The translations under genes were made by a program, and so were the position numbers. DNA of 64,000 bases from Poseidonocella pacifica (lineage in GTDB: Bacteria > Pseudomonadota > Alphaproteobacteria > Rhodobacterales > Rhodobacteraceae): positions 62,001-126,000 of the forward strand of contig NZ_FOJU01000004.1 in the NCBI RefSeq assembly GCF_900111875.1, given 5' to 3'. The notes beneath the pieces are model-generated. The model had not been told where the DNA came from and ran no database searches. It saw nothing but the letters and a program-made list of their open reading frames with translations. Each line of letters opens with the position of its first letter. The first letter of the stretch is position 1. Of this stretch, positions 55,195 to 64,000 are shown one piece after another.

Positions 55195-56250
55195 ATGGGG
55201 CAAAGCAAAAACAGAAAGCATGCAGTGACCCAGCCCCCGAAACGCCCTTTGACTCTGCGGGATGTGTCGGAGGCGTCCGGCGTATCTGAGATGACCGTAA
55301 GCCGCGTATTGCGCAATCGCGGCGATGTCAGCCAAACGACCCGCGAACGGGTTCTTCGCGCCGCCAAGCGCCTAGGGTATGTGCCAAACAAGATTGCCGG
55401 CGCTCTCGCAAGCCAGCGCGTGAACCTCGTGGGTGTGATCATCCCGTCGCTGTCCAACATGGTTTTTCCCGACGTGATGACCGGTATCAGTCAGGTTCTG
55501 GAGGATACGGAGTTGCAACCGGTCGTCGGGGTCACGGATTACATTCCCGAAAAGGAAGAGAAAGTCCTCTACGAGATGCTGAGTTGGCGTCCTTCGGGGG
55601 TCATCATTGCGGGGATCGAGCATTCCGATGCCAGTCGCGCCATGCTCGAAGCGTCGGGCATTCCGGTGGTGGAGATCATGGATATCGACGGCCAGCCGGT
55701 CGATTGCGCCGTGGGCATTTCTCATCGGCGTGCCGGGCGTATGATGGGCCAAGCCATCGCGGAGGCTGGATTTCGGCGGATCGGGTTCATGGGCACCAAG
55801 ATGCCACTTGATCACCGGGCGCGTAAACGGTTCGAGGGTCTTACCGGCGCTCTCGCCAAGGCGGGTATCGAAGTGGCGGATCAGGAATTCTACTCCGGCG
55901 GATCGGCGCTAGCCAAGGGGCGGGAGATGACCGCAGCGATGTTGGATCGCACACCGGATCTTGATTTTCTTTATTACTCCAATGACATGATTGCCGCGGG
56001 GGGGCTGCTGTACCTTCTCGACAAGGGGATCGATATTCCAAATCAGATAGGATTGGCGGGCTTCAACGGTGTGGAGCTGCTCAACGGTTTGCCGCGCCAG
56101 TTGGCAACGATGGATGCCTGTCGTTTTGAGATTGGGCGCAAAGCGGCGGAATTGGTGTCACAACGTCTTGCCGCGCCGGATGCCTCCATCGACAAGGTGA
56201 TAGAGTTGTTTCCGACCCTTTCCTATGGCGAGACTCTGCGGCGGACCTGA
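55195..56250 (+). CDS. LacI-family transcriptional regulator (GntR-like)
   Basis: Sugar-responsive regulator, 351 aa. The N-terminal helix-turn-helix is TLRDVSEASGVSEMTVSRVLRN, and the hinge follows at GYVPNKIAGALAS. The periplasmic-binding-like effector domain has VGVIIPSLSNMVFPD and YYSNDMIAAGGLLYL. The pattern resembles gluconate repressors. No sugar operon is adjacent, so its targets, perhaps including the galactoside operon, are elsewhere. Confidence 0.9.
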   Translation: MGQSKNRKHAVTQPPKRPLTLRDVSEASGVSEMTVSRVLRNRGDVSQTTRERVLRAAKRLGYVPNKIAGALASQRVNLVGVIIPSLSNMVFPDVMTGISQVLEDTELQPVVGVTDYIPEKEEKVLYEMLSWRPSGVIIAGIEHSDASRAMLEASGIPVVEIMDIDGQPVDCAVGISHRRAGRMMGQAIAEAGFRRIGFMGTKMPLDHRARKRFEGLTGALAKAGIEVADQEFYSGGSALAKGREMTAAMLDRTPDLDFLYYSNDMIAAGGLLYLLDKGIDIPNQIGLAGFNGVELLNGLPRQLATMDACRFEIGRKAAELVSQRLAAPDASIDKVIELFPTLSYGETLRRT

Positions 56251-56338
56251 TCCATCTTAGGCCGCGGAAATGGGCAACTGGCGGGAAACCCCCGTTTTCG
56301 TCCGCTGTTCTACTCGAAGTGGTTTCGCTGCAGTGCGG

Positions 56339-56348
56339 CTAACGTTAG
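56339..56348. promoter_or_regulatory. Short palindrome CTAACGTTAG
   Basis: A 10-base perfect palindrome about 95 bases before the low-complexity protein gene and 89 bases after the LacI-family gene. LacI-type operators are short palindromes of this kind with a central CG, but this may be chance. Confidence 0.3.
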
Positions 56349-56441
56349 AGTCCTGATGTCACGAGTCGTGGCGGGCGCCTTGCCCAGAATCCACCGCCGG
56401 CCATTGCCCGGCCTTTTCGATGTAAAGAGGACAGATCGCCC

Positions 56442-57011
56442 ATGATGATGGCACCCGATCCCCTACGTTTTTCCGCAGCGCAGGTTCGTTTCGCTGGTTA
56501 TATGATGGAGATGCAGATCCGCTTCGCCCAGCAGATGATGAGCTATAGCCTTACGTTTTCGCCGTGGCACGATGCGCCCGTGTCGCTTTGCGGAACGGGC
56601 AACAAGGTCGCCAAGGCACCCGCCGTTGTCGCGGCAAATTCCATCGAAACCCTCCCTGCACCGACCGAAGTCACTCCTAAGGCTCCCGCTCCGGCCAAGA
56701 AGGTAGCGACCCGCCGCAGCTCTGCGAAGAGCGCGGCCCCCAAGGCGGCGGAAAAGACTGCTCCTGTTGAAGCTAAGTCAGCGGAACTCGCCCCCAAGAC
56801 GCCCGAAACAGTCGCCAAGACGACAGAAGTCACTCCTCCCGCTAAGGCTGCGGAGGTCGTAGCGGAAAAGATCTCGGCACCTGCGGCAGAGGCGACAGCG
56901 CCCGTCCCTTCGGAGAAAACCGAAAAGGCCGTTCAGGCCAAACCTGCGGTTTCCAAGGGTGAAGCGTCCAAGACGACCGCACCCAAGACCAAGGCCGAAG
57001 AAAAAAGCTGA
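56442..57011 (+). CDS. Ala/Lys/Pro/Glu-rich low-complexity protein with a Met-rich helical head
   Basis: A 189-residue protein in two parts. Residues 1-50 are a Met/Phe/Gln-rich amphipathic segment (RFAGYMMEMQIRFAQQMM). Residues 60-189 are an almost pure Ala, Lys, Pro, Thr, Glu tail, including KKVATRRSSAKSAAPKAAEK, like histone H1-like or phasin-type tails. Three ATG codons in a row start it, behind AAGAGGA. The head could bind PHA granules or membranes and the tail could bind polyanions; both are guesses. No family is recognised with certainty. Confidence 0.65.
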   Translation: MMMAPDPLRFSAAQVRFAGYMMEMQIRFAQQMMSYSLTFSPWHDAPVSLCGTGNKVAKAPAVVAANSIETLPAPTEVTPKAPAPAKKVATRRSSAKSAAPKAAEKTAPVEAKSAELAPKTPETVAKTTEVTPPAKAAEVVAEKISAPAAEATAPVPSEKTEKAVQAKPAVSKGEASKTTAPKTKAEEKS

Positions 57012-57016
57012 GCCAG

Positions 57017-58294
57017 CTAGCCCTGTTGTCTCAAGGCATGTCCGGCAAGATAGAGCGAGCCGCAGATGAGAATGCGCGCATCGGGGTCCACCCGGTGCAG
57101 CGCGGAAACGGCGGCGGCAAGGTCAGGCGCGGTCGTTACGTCCTGAAAGCCTGCGCCGTTTGCTGCGGAGGCGGTCTCCTCGGCGGAGAGGGTCGCGGCT
57201 TCACCCGGAATGGAAATTGCCGTCAGGGACTGCGCTTGCCCAGCGAGAGGCCGCAAATATCCCGACACATCTTTGGTATTGAGCATTCCGCAGATCAAAT
57301 GCGTGGGCCGCTCGGGCAATTCCGACAGCGTGGTGGCCAGCGCCTTGCCCGCAGCGGGATTGTGGCCCCCGTCGAGCCAGATTTCAGCTTGCGGCGCGAG
57401 CGCGTTGAGAGCGCCACCGCGCAACCGTTGCATCCGAGCAGGCCAATCCGCCCGCGTCAGTGCCGCTTCGCAAGCAGGCTCAGCCTGTCCGAGAAGCCGT
57501 AGCGCCATGAGCGCCGCGCCAGCGTTTTCCGTCTGATGCACGCCGGGCAGAACGGGCGGCGGGAGGTCGAGCAGGCCGGTCTCATCCTGAAACGCCAGTC
57601 TCCCATGCTCGCGGGTGACGTGCCATTGCTGACCATAGGCATGGAGCGGTACGCCGAGTGCTGCCGCGCGCGCTTCGATCACGTCCATCGCTTCGTCGGG
57701 CTGTGGCCCAACCACGCAGGGAACGCCGCGCTTGAGAATGCCCGCCTTTTCCGTCGCGATCTTTGCCAGCGTGTCGCCAAGATAGCTTTCGTGGTCGAGG
57801 GAGATCGGGGTTATCACGGTGAGGCGCGGCGTTTCGATGACGTTGGTGGCATCGAGCCGTCCGCCCAATCCCACCTCCAGCAAGGTGTAGTCTGCTGGGG
57901 TTCGGGCGAAGGCAAGCAACGCGGCACAGGTGGTAATCTCGAAATAGGTGATCGCGTCGGGGCCGTTCGTCTCATAGCACTCATCAAGGATCGCGGTGAG
58001 CGCCTTCTCTGAGATGAGATCGCCAGCGAGGCGGATGCGTTCGTGAAACCGGACGAGATGGGGCGAGGTATAGGCGTGGACCTTCGCCCCACCTGCTTCG
58101 AGCCCGGCGCGGATCATGGCCTGGGTCGACCCCTTGCCGTTCGTCCCCGCGATGTGGATCACCGGGGGAAGGCGCTTTTCCGGGTGGTCGAGCGCGTCCA
58201 GCAACCGCCACACCCGATCCAGCGTCAGGTCGATGATCTTGGGGTGGAGCGACATCATCCGTTCAAGGACGACGTCGGAACCTTGGGCAGTCAT
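57017..58294 (-). CDS. folC: Bifunctional folylpolyglutamate/dihydrofolate synthase
   Basis: Adds glutamate to folates and makes dihydrofolate, 425 aa. The ATP-binding loop [15 protein letters not shown] is near residue 44; [26 protein letters not shown] and [10 protein letters not shown] follow. It overlaps accD by four bases, a pairing (accD-folC) that is widespread in bacteria. Confidence 0.95.
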   Translation of the reverse strand: MTAQGSDVVLERMMSLHPKIIDLTLDRVWRLLDALDHPEKRLPPVIHIAGTNGKGSTQAMIRAGLEAGGAKVHAYTSPHLVRFHERIRLAGDLISEKALTAILDECYETNGPDAITYFEITTCAALLAFARTPADYTLLEVGLGGRLDATNVIETPRLTVITPISLDHESYLGDTLAKIATEKAGILKRGVPCVVGPQPDEAMDVIEARAAALGVPLHAYGQQWHVTREHGRLAFQDETGLLDLPPPVLPGVHQTENAGAALMALRLLGQAEPACEAALTRADWPARMQRLRGGALNALAPQAEIWLDGGHNPAAGKALATTLSELPERPTHLICGMLNTKDVSGYLRPLAGQAQSLTAISIPGEAATLSAEETASAANGAGFQDVTTAPDLAAAVSALHRVDPDARILICGSLYLAGHALRQQG

Positions 58295-59268
58295 TCGCGA
58301 ACCGGCGCGGCGCTGTGCGCTTTGCTGGGGATCTCCGTTTCCGCGGCATCCGGCTCCGATGCCGGACGGGAGACAGAAGGGATCGGTGCCGGGGCCGGAA
58401 GATCCCCCATGACCGCGGGTGGTTGGCCGAGCAGCATGCGGATGATGGATATCAACTCGCCGCGCAGAGCGTTGCGATCAGTCACTCGGTCGATCATGCC
58501 GTGGTCGCGCAGGTATTCCGCCCGCTGAAACCCTTCGGGGAGCTTCTCGCGGATGGTCTGTTCGATCACACGGGGGCCAGCAAAACAGATGAGCGCGTTC
58601 GGCTCGGCGATCTGGATATCCCCCAGCATCGCATAGGACGCGGTGACGCCGCCGGTCGTCGGATGGGTCAACACGACGATATAGGGCAGGCCCGCTTCCT
58701 TCAGCATCTGTACGGCAACGGTCGTTCGCGGCATCTGCATGAGAGACAGGATCCCCTCTTGCATCCGTGCGCCGCCAGCGGCTGAAAAGAGGACGAGCGG
58801 GCGCTTGAGCTTCACCGCTTCTTGCGCCGCCGCGATGATCGCATTCCCGACATACATCCCCATGGAGCCACCCATAAAGGAGAAATCCTGTGCGGCGGCG
58901 ACGATGGGTGTCCGTCCGATTTCACCGGTGGCCACCAGCATCGCTTCGGCCTCTCCGGTGGCGCGCTGTGCGGCGCGCAGACGGTCGGGGTATTTCTTCT
59001 GGTCGCGAAAGTGCAGTGGATCGGCAATCGGCGCGGGCACCTTCACCTCTGCGAAAATCCCGCCATCGAACAGCGCGGTAAAGCGGTCGCGGGGGCGGAT
59101 TGCCATGTGATGCCCGCAGTTGGTGCAGACATTCAGGTTCTGCGCCAGTTCACGATGAAAGAGCATCGTTCCGCACTCATCGCACTTCTGCCAGAGGTTT
59201 TCGGGCGTCTCACGGCGGGAGAAAAGCGAGTTGATCTTCGGCCGGACGTAGTTGGTGATCCAGTTCAT
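58291..59268 (-). CDS. accD: Acetyl-CoA carboxylase carboxyltransferase subunit beta
   Basis: Carboxyltransferase subunit making malonyl-CoA for fatty acid synthesis, 325 aa. The N-terminal zinc ribbon has [10 protein letters not shown] and [10 protein letters not shown]. The catalytic domain shows [19 protein letters not shown] and [18 protein letters not shown] (given in part). ATG 59268 gives the normal [11 protein letters not shown] start. The C-terminal tail after about residue 285 is low complexity and variable. Confidence 0.96.
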   Translation of the reverse strand: MNWITNYVRPKINSLFSRRETPENLWQKCDECGTMLFHRELAQNLNVCTNCGHHMAIRPRDRFTALFDGGIFAEVKVPAPIADPLHFRDQKKYPDRLRAAQRATGEAEAMLVATGEIGRTPIVAAAQDFSFMGGSMGMYVGNAIIAAAQEAVKLKRPLVLFSAAGGARMQEGILSLMQMPRTTVAVQMLKEAGLPYIVVLTHPTTGGVTASYAMLGDIQIAEPNALICFAGPRVIEQTIREKLPEGFQRAEYLRDHGMIDRVTDRNALRGELISIIRMLLGQPPAVMGDLPAPAPIPSVSRPASEPDAAETEIPSKAHSAAPVRE

Positions 59269-59338
59269 GCCAAATCCTTGCTGGACGGATGCGGCCCCAA
59301 ATAATCTCGGGGACAGCAAATTGCAATCGGCGCCGCAC

Positions 59339-60229
59339 TCATGCGCGGATCGCCAGACGGGCGGCAAGCCACCCGACAAAAAGGATGCAGAGATCGACGA
59401 GCATCAAGGCGGGGATCGCAGCGGTATCCGTCATCTCTACGGGAAGCACATAGAGCGCCAGCCCGTCGAAGTTCCCCGCAACGCCCAGCAACAGAAGCGC
59501 TGTGGCGTTGTTGAAGGCGTGAAAGGCAATGGCGGGGCCCAGCGTTCCGGCGCGCGCGGTCAGATCTGCGGCGGCGATCCCGAACGCGGCAGCCCAGAGT
59601 GCGACAAGGCCTGCGTTCTCCCCCGCGAGCGCGGGCGCATAGTGCAGCGCGGCGAACAGCGCTGTTGGAAGAGCAGCCCATATGAGAGGGGAGGCGAAGC
59701 GCGCGGCGAGTTGTTGTTGCAGATAGCCGCGAAAGACCAGTTCCTCAGCCCCCGATTGTACGATTATGGCGACAAGCGATAGCGGCAGAAGAGAAAGCCA
59801 GAGCCCGAACGGCAGGTTTGGTTCCGGCTGCAAATCCGACCCCCACGGCGGCAAGACCGCAATCGCCGCATAGAGCAGGGCAAGCGCGACGAGCACGCGG
59901 CCACCTTGGCCCAGGGCTCGTTTTGTGTCGCCAAAAAGCGAACGGCCTCCCCGGCGGTGCAGCGTTCGTACAGTCAAAATGCAGGCGACGCCGAGAAATC
60001 CGAGGCGAAAGAGCGAGGCGAGTGCGAAGCCCGGGCCGCTTTGGTCTTGGGTCAGTCTCGTGAGCGCCGTCGAAAGCTCTCGGCCGCCAAGAAGGGCAAT
60101 AACAGCATCAAGACCCCAGTTGAGGGCAAGAAAAAGCACCATAAGCAGCAACAGACCCGCTATGAGCCGCCAAGGTTCCTTGGTGGGCCGGGCCGGTTCG
60201 ATGAAGCGTTGATGGGCGGCGTAGCGCAT
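59339..60229 (-). CDS. CPBP-family intramembrane metalloprotease
   Basis: Membrane protein of 296 aa with about eight hydrophobic helices. The Abi/CAAX-protease signature is present: [15 protein letters not shown] with its paired Glu and FRG, a later ALFAALHY, and AFHAFNN. Bacterial members are implicated in bacteriocin immunity or membrane-protein processing, but most are uncharacterised. Start 60229 lacks a clear ribosome site and is the least certain part. It is divergent from ilvD. Confidence 0.8.
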   Translation of the reverse strand: MRYAAHQRFIEPARPTKEPWRLIAGLLLLMVLFLALNWGLDAVIALLGGRELSTALTRLTQDQSGPGFALASLFRLGFLGVACILTVRTLHRRGGRSLFGDTKRALGQGGRVLVALALLYAAIAVLPPWGSDLQPEPNLPFGLWLSLLPLSLVAIIVQSGAEELVFRGYLQQQLAARFASPLIWAALPTALFAALHYAPALAGENAGLVALWAAAFGIAAADLTARAGTLGPAIAFHAFNNATALLLLGVAGNFDGLALYVLPVEMTDTAAIPALMLVDLCILFVGWLAARLAIRA

Positions 60230-60338
60230 TCGGGGAAGGTAGGGCGGCGAAGGGCGCTCTGCAATGCGATGCGTCAGCCGCTTGCGCGCCCCCGCGCGGT
60301 CACTTAGACCAAGGCAGACTTTTCCGGGGAGCCAGCCA

Positions 60339-62096
60339 ATGACCAAATTCGACAAGTCAGTCCTGCCCAGCCGCTATGTGACCGAGGGACCGGCCCGCGC
60401 GCCGCACCGGTCCTACATGTATGCGATGGGAGTTTCCGAGCAGGAAATTCACCAGCCGCTGGTCGGTGTTGCGACCTGCTGGAACGAGGCTGCACCGTGC
60501 AATATCTCGCTGTCCCGTCAGGCTCAGGCCGTAAAGGGCGGCGTGAAAGAGGCCCACGGCACCCCGCGCGAATTCACGACCATCACCGTGACGGACGGGA
60601 TCGCCATGGGGCACGAGGGCATGCGATCCTCTCTCGCGTCTCGGGAGGCCATTGCCGACACGGTCGAGCTGACGATGCGCGGCCACTGCTATGATGCGAT
60701 TGTCGGGCTCGCCGGATGCGACAAGTCGCTGCCGGGGATGATGATGGCGATGGTTCGCCTCAACGTGCCGTCGGTGTTCATCTATGGCGGGTCGATCCTT
60801 CCCGGCAAGGCGCCTCAGGTGGACGAGATCCCCGAAGATTTCCGCACGCGCGATCTGACCGTGCAGGACATGTTCGAGGCGGTTGGCCGGCACCAGAATG
60901 GCACCTTGTCGGACAAGGCGCTCGATATGCTGGAGCGGGTGGCTTGCCCCTCAGCCGGGGCCTGTGGCGGACAGTTTACCGCCAATACCATGGCTTGTGT
61001 CTCCGAGGCGATCGGGCTTGCGCTGATGAATTCGTCGGGGATGCCCGCGCCCTATGAAAGCCGGGACCAATATGCGGAGGCGTCAGGCCGCGCGGTCATG
61101 AGCCTTCTGGAAAAGAACATCCGTGCGCGGGACGTCGTCACGCGCAAGTCGCTGGAAAACGCCGCGCGGGTCGTCGCCTGCACCGGGGGATCGACCAACG
61201 CCGGGTTGCACCTGCCGGCCATCGCCCACGAGGCGGGGATCGAATTCTTCCTCGAAGATGTGTGCGAAATCTTCCGCGAGACCCCGTACTTCGTGGATCT
61301 CAAGCCGGGCGGCGCCTATGTCGCCAAGGATCTGTATGATGCGGGCGGAATTCCCGTGGTCATGAAAGAGTTGCGCAAGGCGGGACTCATCCATGAGGAT
61401 TGCATGACAGCGACGGGCCGCAGCATCGGCGAAGAGCTTGAGCTCATCGAGCGCGTCGCGGACGGCAAGGTGATCTATCCCATTGAGACGCCCATCACCA
61501 AGACCGGTGGTGTTGTTGGCCTCAAGGGCAACCTTGCCCCCGAGGGTGCCATCGTAAAGGTCGCAGGCATGAGCGAGGAAGAGCAGGTCTTTTCCGGCCC
61601 AGCCCGCGTGTTCGAATGCGAAGAAGATGCTTTCGAGGCCGTGAAGGCACGCGCCTATGAAGAGGGCGAGGTCATCGTGATCCGCAATGAGGGCCCCGCA
61701 GGCGGCCCCGGTATGCGCGAAATGCTGTCGACCACGGCGGCGCTTTCTGGACAGGGTGTCGGCAAGAAAGTCGCGCTTATCACCGACGGGCGCTTTTCGG
61801 GCGCAACGCGCGGTTTCTGTGTGGGTCACGTCGGCCCCGAAGCGGCGCAAGGTGGCCCCATCGCTCTTCTGAAGGATGGCGATCTTATCACCATCAACGC
61901 CGTTACTGGCGAGATCAGCGTCGACATCACCGACGAGGACATGGCCACGCGCCGCGCTGGATGGGCGGGACCGCGGGAGACCAACTATGCCTCGGGCGCT
62001 CTTTGGAAATATGCGCAACTGGTGGGCGCGACCTACAAGGGTGCTGTGACCCATCCGGGCGCGGAGGCAGAGACCCACATTTATATGGATCTCTGA
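60339..62096 (+). CDS. ilvD: Dihydroxy-acid dehydratase
   Basis: Iron-sulfur dehydratase of branched-chain amino acid synthesis, 585 aa. Cluster ligands are in [19 protein letters not shown] and [16 protein letters not shown], and the C-terminal [17 protein letters not shown] segment is intact. ATG 60339 follows GGGGAGCC; a longer frame from 60264 enters the CPBP promoter and is rejected. Family members differ on [2Fe-2S] versus [4Fe-4S] clusters, which cannot be told here. Confidence 0.94.
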   Translation: MTKFDKSVLPSRYVTEGPARAPHRSYMYAMGVSEQEIHQPLVGVATCWNEAAPCNISLSRQAQAVKGGVKEAHGTPREFTTITVTDGIAMGHEGMRSSLASREAIADTVELTMRGHCYDAIVGLAGCDKSLPGMMMAMVRLNVPSVFIYGGSILPGKAPQVDEIPEDFRTRDLTVQDMFEAVGRHQNGTLSDKALDMLERVACPSAGACGGQFTANTMACVSEAIGLALMNSSGMPAPYESRDQYAEASGRAVMSLLEKNIRARDVVTRKSLENAARVVACTGGSTNAGLHLPAIAHEAGIEFFLEDVCEIFRETPYFVDLKPGGAYVAKDLYDAGGIPVVMKELRKAGLIHEDCMTATGRSIGEELELIERVADGKVIYPIETPITKTGGVVGLKGNLAPEGAIVKVAGMSEEEQVFSGPARVFECEEDAFEAVKARAYEEGEVIVIRNEGPAGGPGMREMLSTTAALSGQGVGKKVALITDGRFSGATRGFCVGHVGPEAAQGGPIALLKDGDLITINAVTGEISVDITDEDMATRRAGWAGPRETNYASGALWKYAQLVGATYKGAVTHPGAEAETHIYMDL

Positions 62097-62103
62097 GGGG
62101 CCC

Positions 62104-62664
62104 GTGGGGCGCGCAATTCGCATCGCCGCTCTGGGCGCTGTCATGCTTGCGGGCTGCGTGCCCGCGGGTGGTCCGGTAACGCAGAGCATGTCCTTTGCAG
62201 GGGGCGGCGTGGTGATCGCGCCACCGCTTGGCTATTGCATCGACCGGGAGGCGACCCGCCGGGGGGACGGGATGGCCTTTGCCCTCGTGGCGAGCTGTTC
62301 CCGGCTTTCCGATGGGGCTGAGCCCGGCCCGGCCCGGCCCTTGGTGTTGACCGCGACGGTGGATCTCAGCCCGACGACGGCGGGGGAGGTGGACCTGACG
62401 GTTCTGACCACCGCATTGCAGCCCTTCGGCCCCTCCGAGGCACGAGCCGAAGGCGATATGGCCTTGGTCCGTCTGTCGAAAGGCGGTCAGAAGATCGTGC
62501 CTGATGGCGCTTCGGCGCACTGGCGGGCGGGGCTGAACGTCAATGGCCACGGGGTCTTGATCGGAGTGTTCGGCCCCAAGGGAAGCGCGGTGGGCGACGC
62601 GGCGGGGGCGCGTCTGGCACGATCTTTCGCAGAGTCCATCCGCAAGGCAAGTTCGGCAAAATGA
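62104..62664 (+). CDS. Predicted lipoprotein of unknown function
   Basis: A 186-residue protein with a lipobox signal: the hydrophobic stretch AALGAVMLAGC ends with the lipidated Cys at about residue 18. The mature part contains GYCIDRE and VASCSRLS, suggesting a disulfide. The start is GTG, seven bases after the ilvD stop. It is likely co-transcribed with the following two genes and rnhB. No known domain is recognised. Confidence 0.7.
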   Translation: MGRAIRIAALGAVMLAGCVPAGGPVTQSMSFAGGGVVIAPPLGYCIDREATRRGDGMAFALVASCSRLSDGAEPGPARPLVLTATVDLSPTTAGEVDLTVLTTALQPFGPSEARAEGDMALVRLSKGGQKIVPDGASAHWRAGLNVNGHGVLIGVFGPKGSAVGDAAGARLARSFAESIRKASSAK

Positions 62665-63398
62665 TTGGCCGGTTGATCCAAAGCCTCGCCCTCCGGCACT
62701 GGCGCGGACGCGCGGCTGCGGCGCAAACCCTGGATCCCTCGGAAACCTTGGAAACGAGGGCAAGGGCGCGGGCCTTGCAACGGGAACTCGATGGTTTTCT
62801 GAACCTTAGCGACAGGCGGGCCGGGGGCGATACATTCCGGCGACCACCCGGCACGGAATGGGCATGGCGGCCGGAAATCTGGCAAAGCCCGCTCAGCCCA
62901 AAGGGGCAGGTGATTTCGGAAAACCGGACAGCGATCGGGGCCGAGGCCTCTTTGTTCGTAGATGGGCGCGAGCCGGAAGTCGCCTTGTCGCAGCGCGCGA
63001 ATACGGGGCTGGACGACCTTGCCCCCTTTGGCCTGTCGCTCGATTGCTATCACTATCAAGGCGGGTTCCTGTCGCTGGTGATCGATATTCCCGAAGATGG
63101 TTGTGCCGGGCTGGAGCCGCGCCACCTTCTTCGTCTGGATGTGCATGTGTCCTCTGAGCGTCCCGCCCGGATTTCATCGCGCCTGAACATCCGACAGGGA
63201 CCGCAAACCAATACGCTGGTGCGCGATTTCGACCCGTCCCATGCCCGGCCCATGGTTGAGTTCGATCTGGCCTATGCGGAGCTGGAGCGGCGGCCCATAG
63301 ATCGGCTTTGGCTCGATCTGATCCTGCATGATCCGGCGATGAACCAGATCGACCTGCGCGACGTGACGCTGATGCGCCTGACGCGCGCGGCCTTTTAG
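62661..63398 (+). CDS. Conserved hypothetical protein (DUF6478-like)
   Basis: A 245-residue protein with a basic N-terminus, a helix (RARARALQRELDGFLNL), then a mostly beta C-terminal part containing PPGTEWAWRPEIW and GGFLSLVIDIPEDG. I recall this pattern from Rhodobacterales as the DUF6478 family, without assigned function; that recollection needs a profile search. It overlaps the lipoprotein gene by four bases and precedes another unknown gene by nine. Confidence 0.7.
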   Translation: MIGRLIQSLALRHWRGRAAAAQTLDPSETLETRARARALQRELDGFLNLSDRRAGGDTFRRPPGTEWAWRPEIWQSPLSPKGQVISENRTAIGAEASLFVDGREPEVALSQRANTGLDDLAPFGLSLDCYHYQGGFLSLVIDIPEDGCAGLEPRHLLRLDVHVSSERPARISSRLNIRQGPQTNTLVRDFDPSHARPMVEFDLAYAELERRPIDRLWLDLILHDPAMNQIDLRDVTLMRLTRAAF

Positions 63399-63407
63399 GA
63401 GAGAGGG

Positions 63408-63761
63408 ATGTCCGACCTTCGCAAACAAAGCCTGCGGGATGGCGTCTGGCGGGTAGAGCTTGATCCTTCGGAGGAGCCGCCCATCGCCTTTTGCGACGGG
63501 GCCCGGATCGAGGACGTGCGCCTTGGCGGAACGGGCGCTGAGGGGCGCTTTGCCGAGGTGGGGGTGCCTGCGGCGGCAATATCCGACGGGGCGCACACCC
63601 TTTCGTTGACGAGCGCGGCGGGACAGGAGTTAGCCCGCTGCGTGATTGTCGCGGGCGATCTGCGCAGTGATCTTGAGGCGGAGCTTGCGCTGCTTCGTGC
63701 GGAGTTGGACCTTTTGAAATCGGCGTTCCGCCGACATTGCGTGGAGACGCAGGAGGGATGA
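63408..63761 (+). CDS. Small hypothetical protein with C-terminal coiled coil
   Basis: A 117-residue protein. A beta-rich first half carrying a DGVWRVEL repeat-like strand leads to a leucine-rich helix ([19 protein letters not shown]) that should form a coiled coil. The start follows GGAGAGAGG. It overlaps rnhB by four bases. The same beta-type pattern as the previous gene hints that the two products may interact, which is speculative. Confidence 0.68.
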   Translation: MSDLRKQSLRDGVWRVELDPSEEPPIAFCDGARIEDVRLGGTGAEGRFAEVGVPAAAISDGAHTLSLTSAAGQELARCVIVAGDLRSDLEAELALLRAELDLLKSAFRRHCVETQEG

Positions 63762-64000
63762 CAGGCGGGCTTCCGGATTACTTGCGAGAACTGGGTTTGA
63801 TGGGTGCAGGGGCGCAGCGAGTGGCTGGTGTGGATGAGGCCGGTCGCGGCCCGCTTGCCGGCCCTGTGGTGGCGGCTGCTGTGGTGCTTGACCCTTTGTC
63901 CATCCCCGAGGGGCTCAACGATTCCAAGAAGTTGAGCGCAAAGCGCCGCGCGGAACTATGCGAGGAGATCCGGGCGAAGGCTTTCGTCGGTGTGGGTGAG
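63758..64000 (+). CDS. rnhB: Ribonuclease HII, N-terminal fragment (runs off window)
   Basis: The first 81 codons of RNase HII, which removes ribonucleotides from DNA. The catalytic start [21 protein letters not shown] supplies the first two acidic residues, and [12 protein letters not shown] follows. ATG 63758 overlaps the preceding stop (ATGA), behind AGGAGG. The gene continues beyond the right edge. Confidence 0.95.
   Translation, partial: MTGGLPDYLRELGLMGAGAQRVAGVDEAGRGPLAGPVVAAAVVLDPLSIPEGLNDSKKLSAKRRAELCEEIRAKAFVGVGE

Noticed and set aside
56282-56298. Terminator after the LacI-family gene
   Set aside because: The stem is only four base pairs with a five-base loop before four T residues, too weak to call.
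61083-62189. 368-codon open frame opposite ilvD
   Set aside because: Shadow frame; IlvD is intact on the + strand.

Overview
The window is a chromosomal segment of an alphaproteobacterium, almost certainly a member of the Rhodobacteraceae. The evidence is the divergent senC/regB redox-sensor pair, an alpha-type AddAB, a type 1 IPP isomerase, a cytochrome c2-like protein and the gene order secB-dnaQ-coaE-aroE-maf / hemJ-rho-mnmE-mnmG-rsmG-parA-parB, which in alphaproteobacteria surrounds the chromosomal replication origin. I see no rRNA, CRISPR array, insertion sequence, integrase or prophage. Coding density is very high, and most neighbouring genes on one strand overlap by 4 bases.

Layout. 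0-12 kb: start of senC, regB, a PAS-only DivL-like protein behind a CtrA-type box, then one run tsaE-amgK-murU-addB-addA and trxA (tRNA modification, peptidoglycan recycling, double-strand break repair). 12-19 kb: an orphan sensor kinase with a phosphotransferase, the hslVU protease, and a minus-strand timA-mltA-smr operon. 19-23 kb: fxsA, secB, and the minus-strand maf-aroE-coaE-dnaQ operon. 23.06-23.44 kb: AT-rich non-coding DNA with DnaA boxes and inverted repeats, proposed here as oriC; genes diverge from it on both sides. 23.4-31 kb: hemJ, rho, mnmE, mnmG, rsmG, parA, parB, with a perfect parS palindrome inside the first codons of mnmG. 31-35 kb: hemW, rdgB, rph on the minus strand facing hrcA-grpE.

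35-47.4 kb is the one clearly accessory catabolic block. A divergent iclR-ABC ATPase pair faces a nine-gene operon: sugar-binding protein, two permeases, GH36 alpha-galactosidase, dgoK, dgoA, SMP-30 lactonase, GH42 beta-galactosidase and an aldose 1-epimerase. Together they would import galactosides, release galactose and feed it through the oxidative (De Ley-Doudoroff) route to pyruvate and glyceraldehyde-3-phosphate. The galactose dehydrogenase and galactonate dehydratase steps are not encoded here.

47.4-64 kb is mostly housekeeping: cytochrome c, idi, rpe, mutS, a structured non-coding region upstream of mutS, a small STAS/SEC14-like protein, a PfkB sugar kinase, periplasmic msrA, tRNA-Arg(CCT), a LacI-family regulator, a low-complexity Ala/Lys/Pro-rich protein, folC-accD, a CPBP membrane protease, ilvD, a lipoprotein, two hypothetical genes and the start of rnhB. 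No wholly new multi-gene system could be demonstrated. The signals most worth following are the origin region, the CtrA box with the kinase-less DivL-like gene, the parS site, and the structured DNA upstream of mutS.
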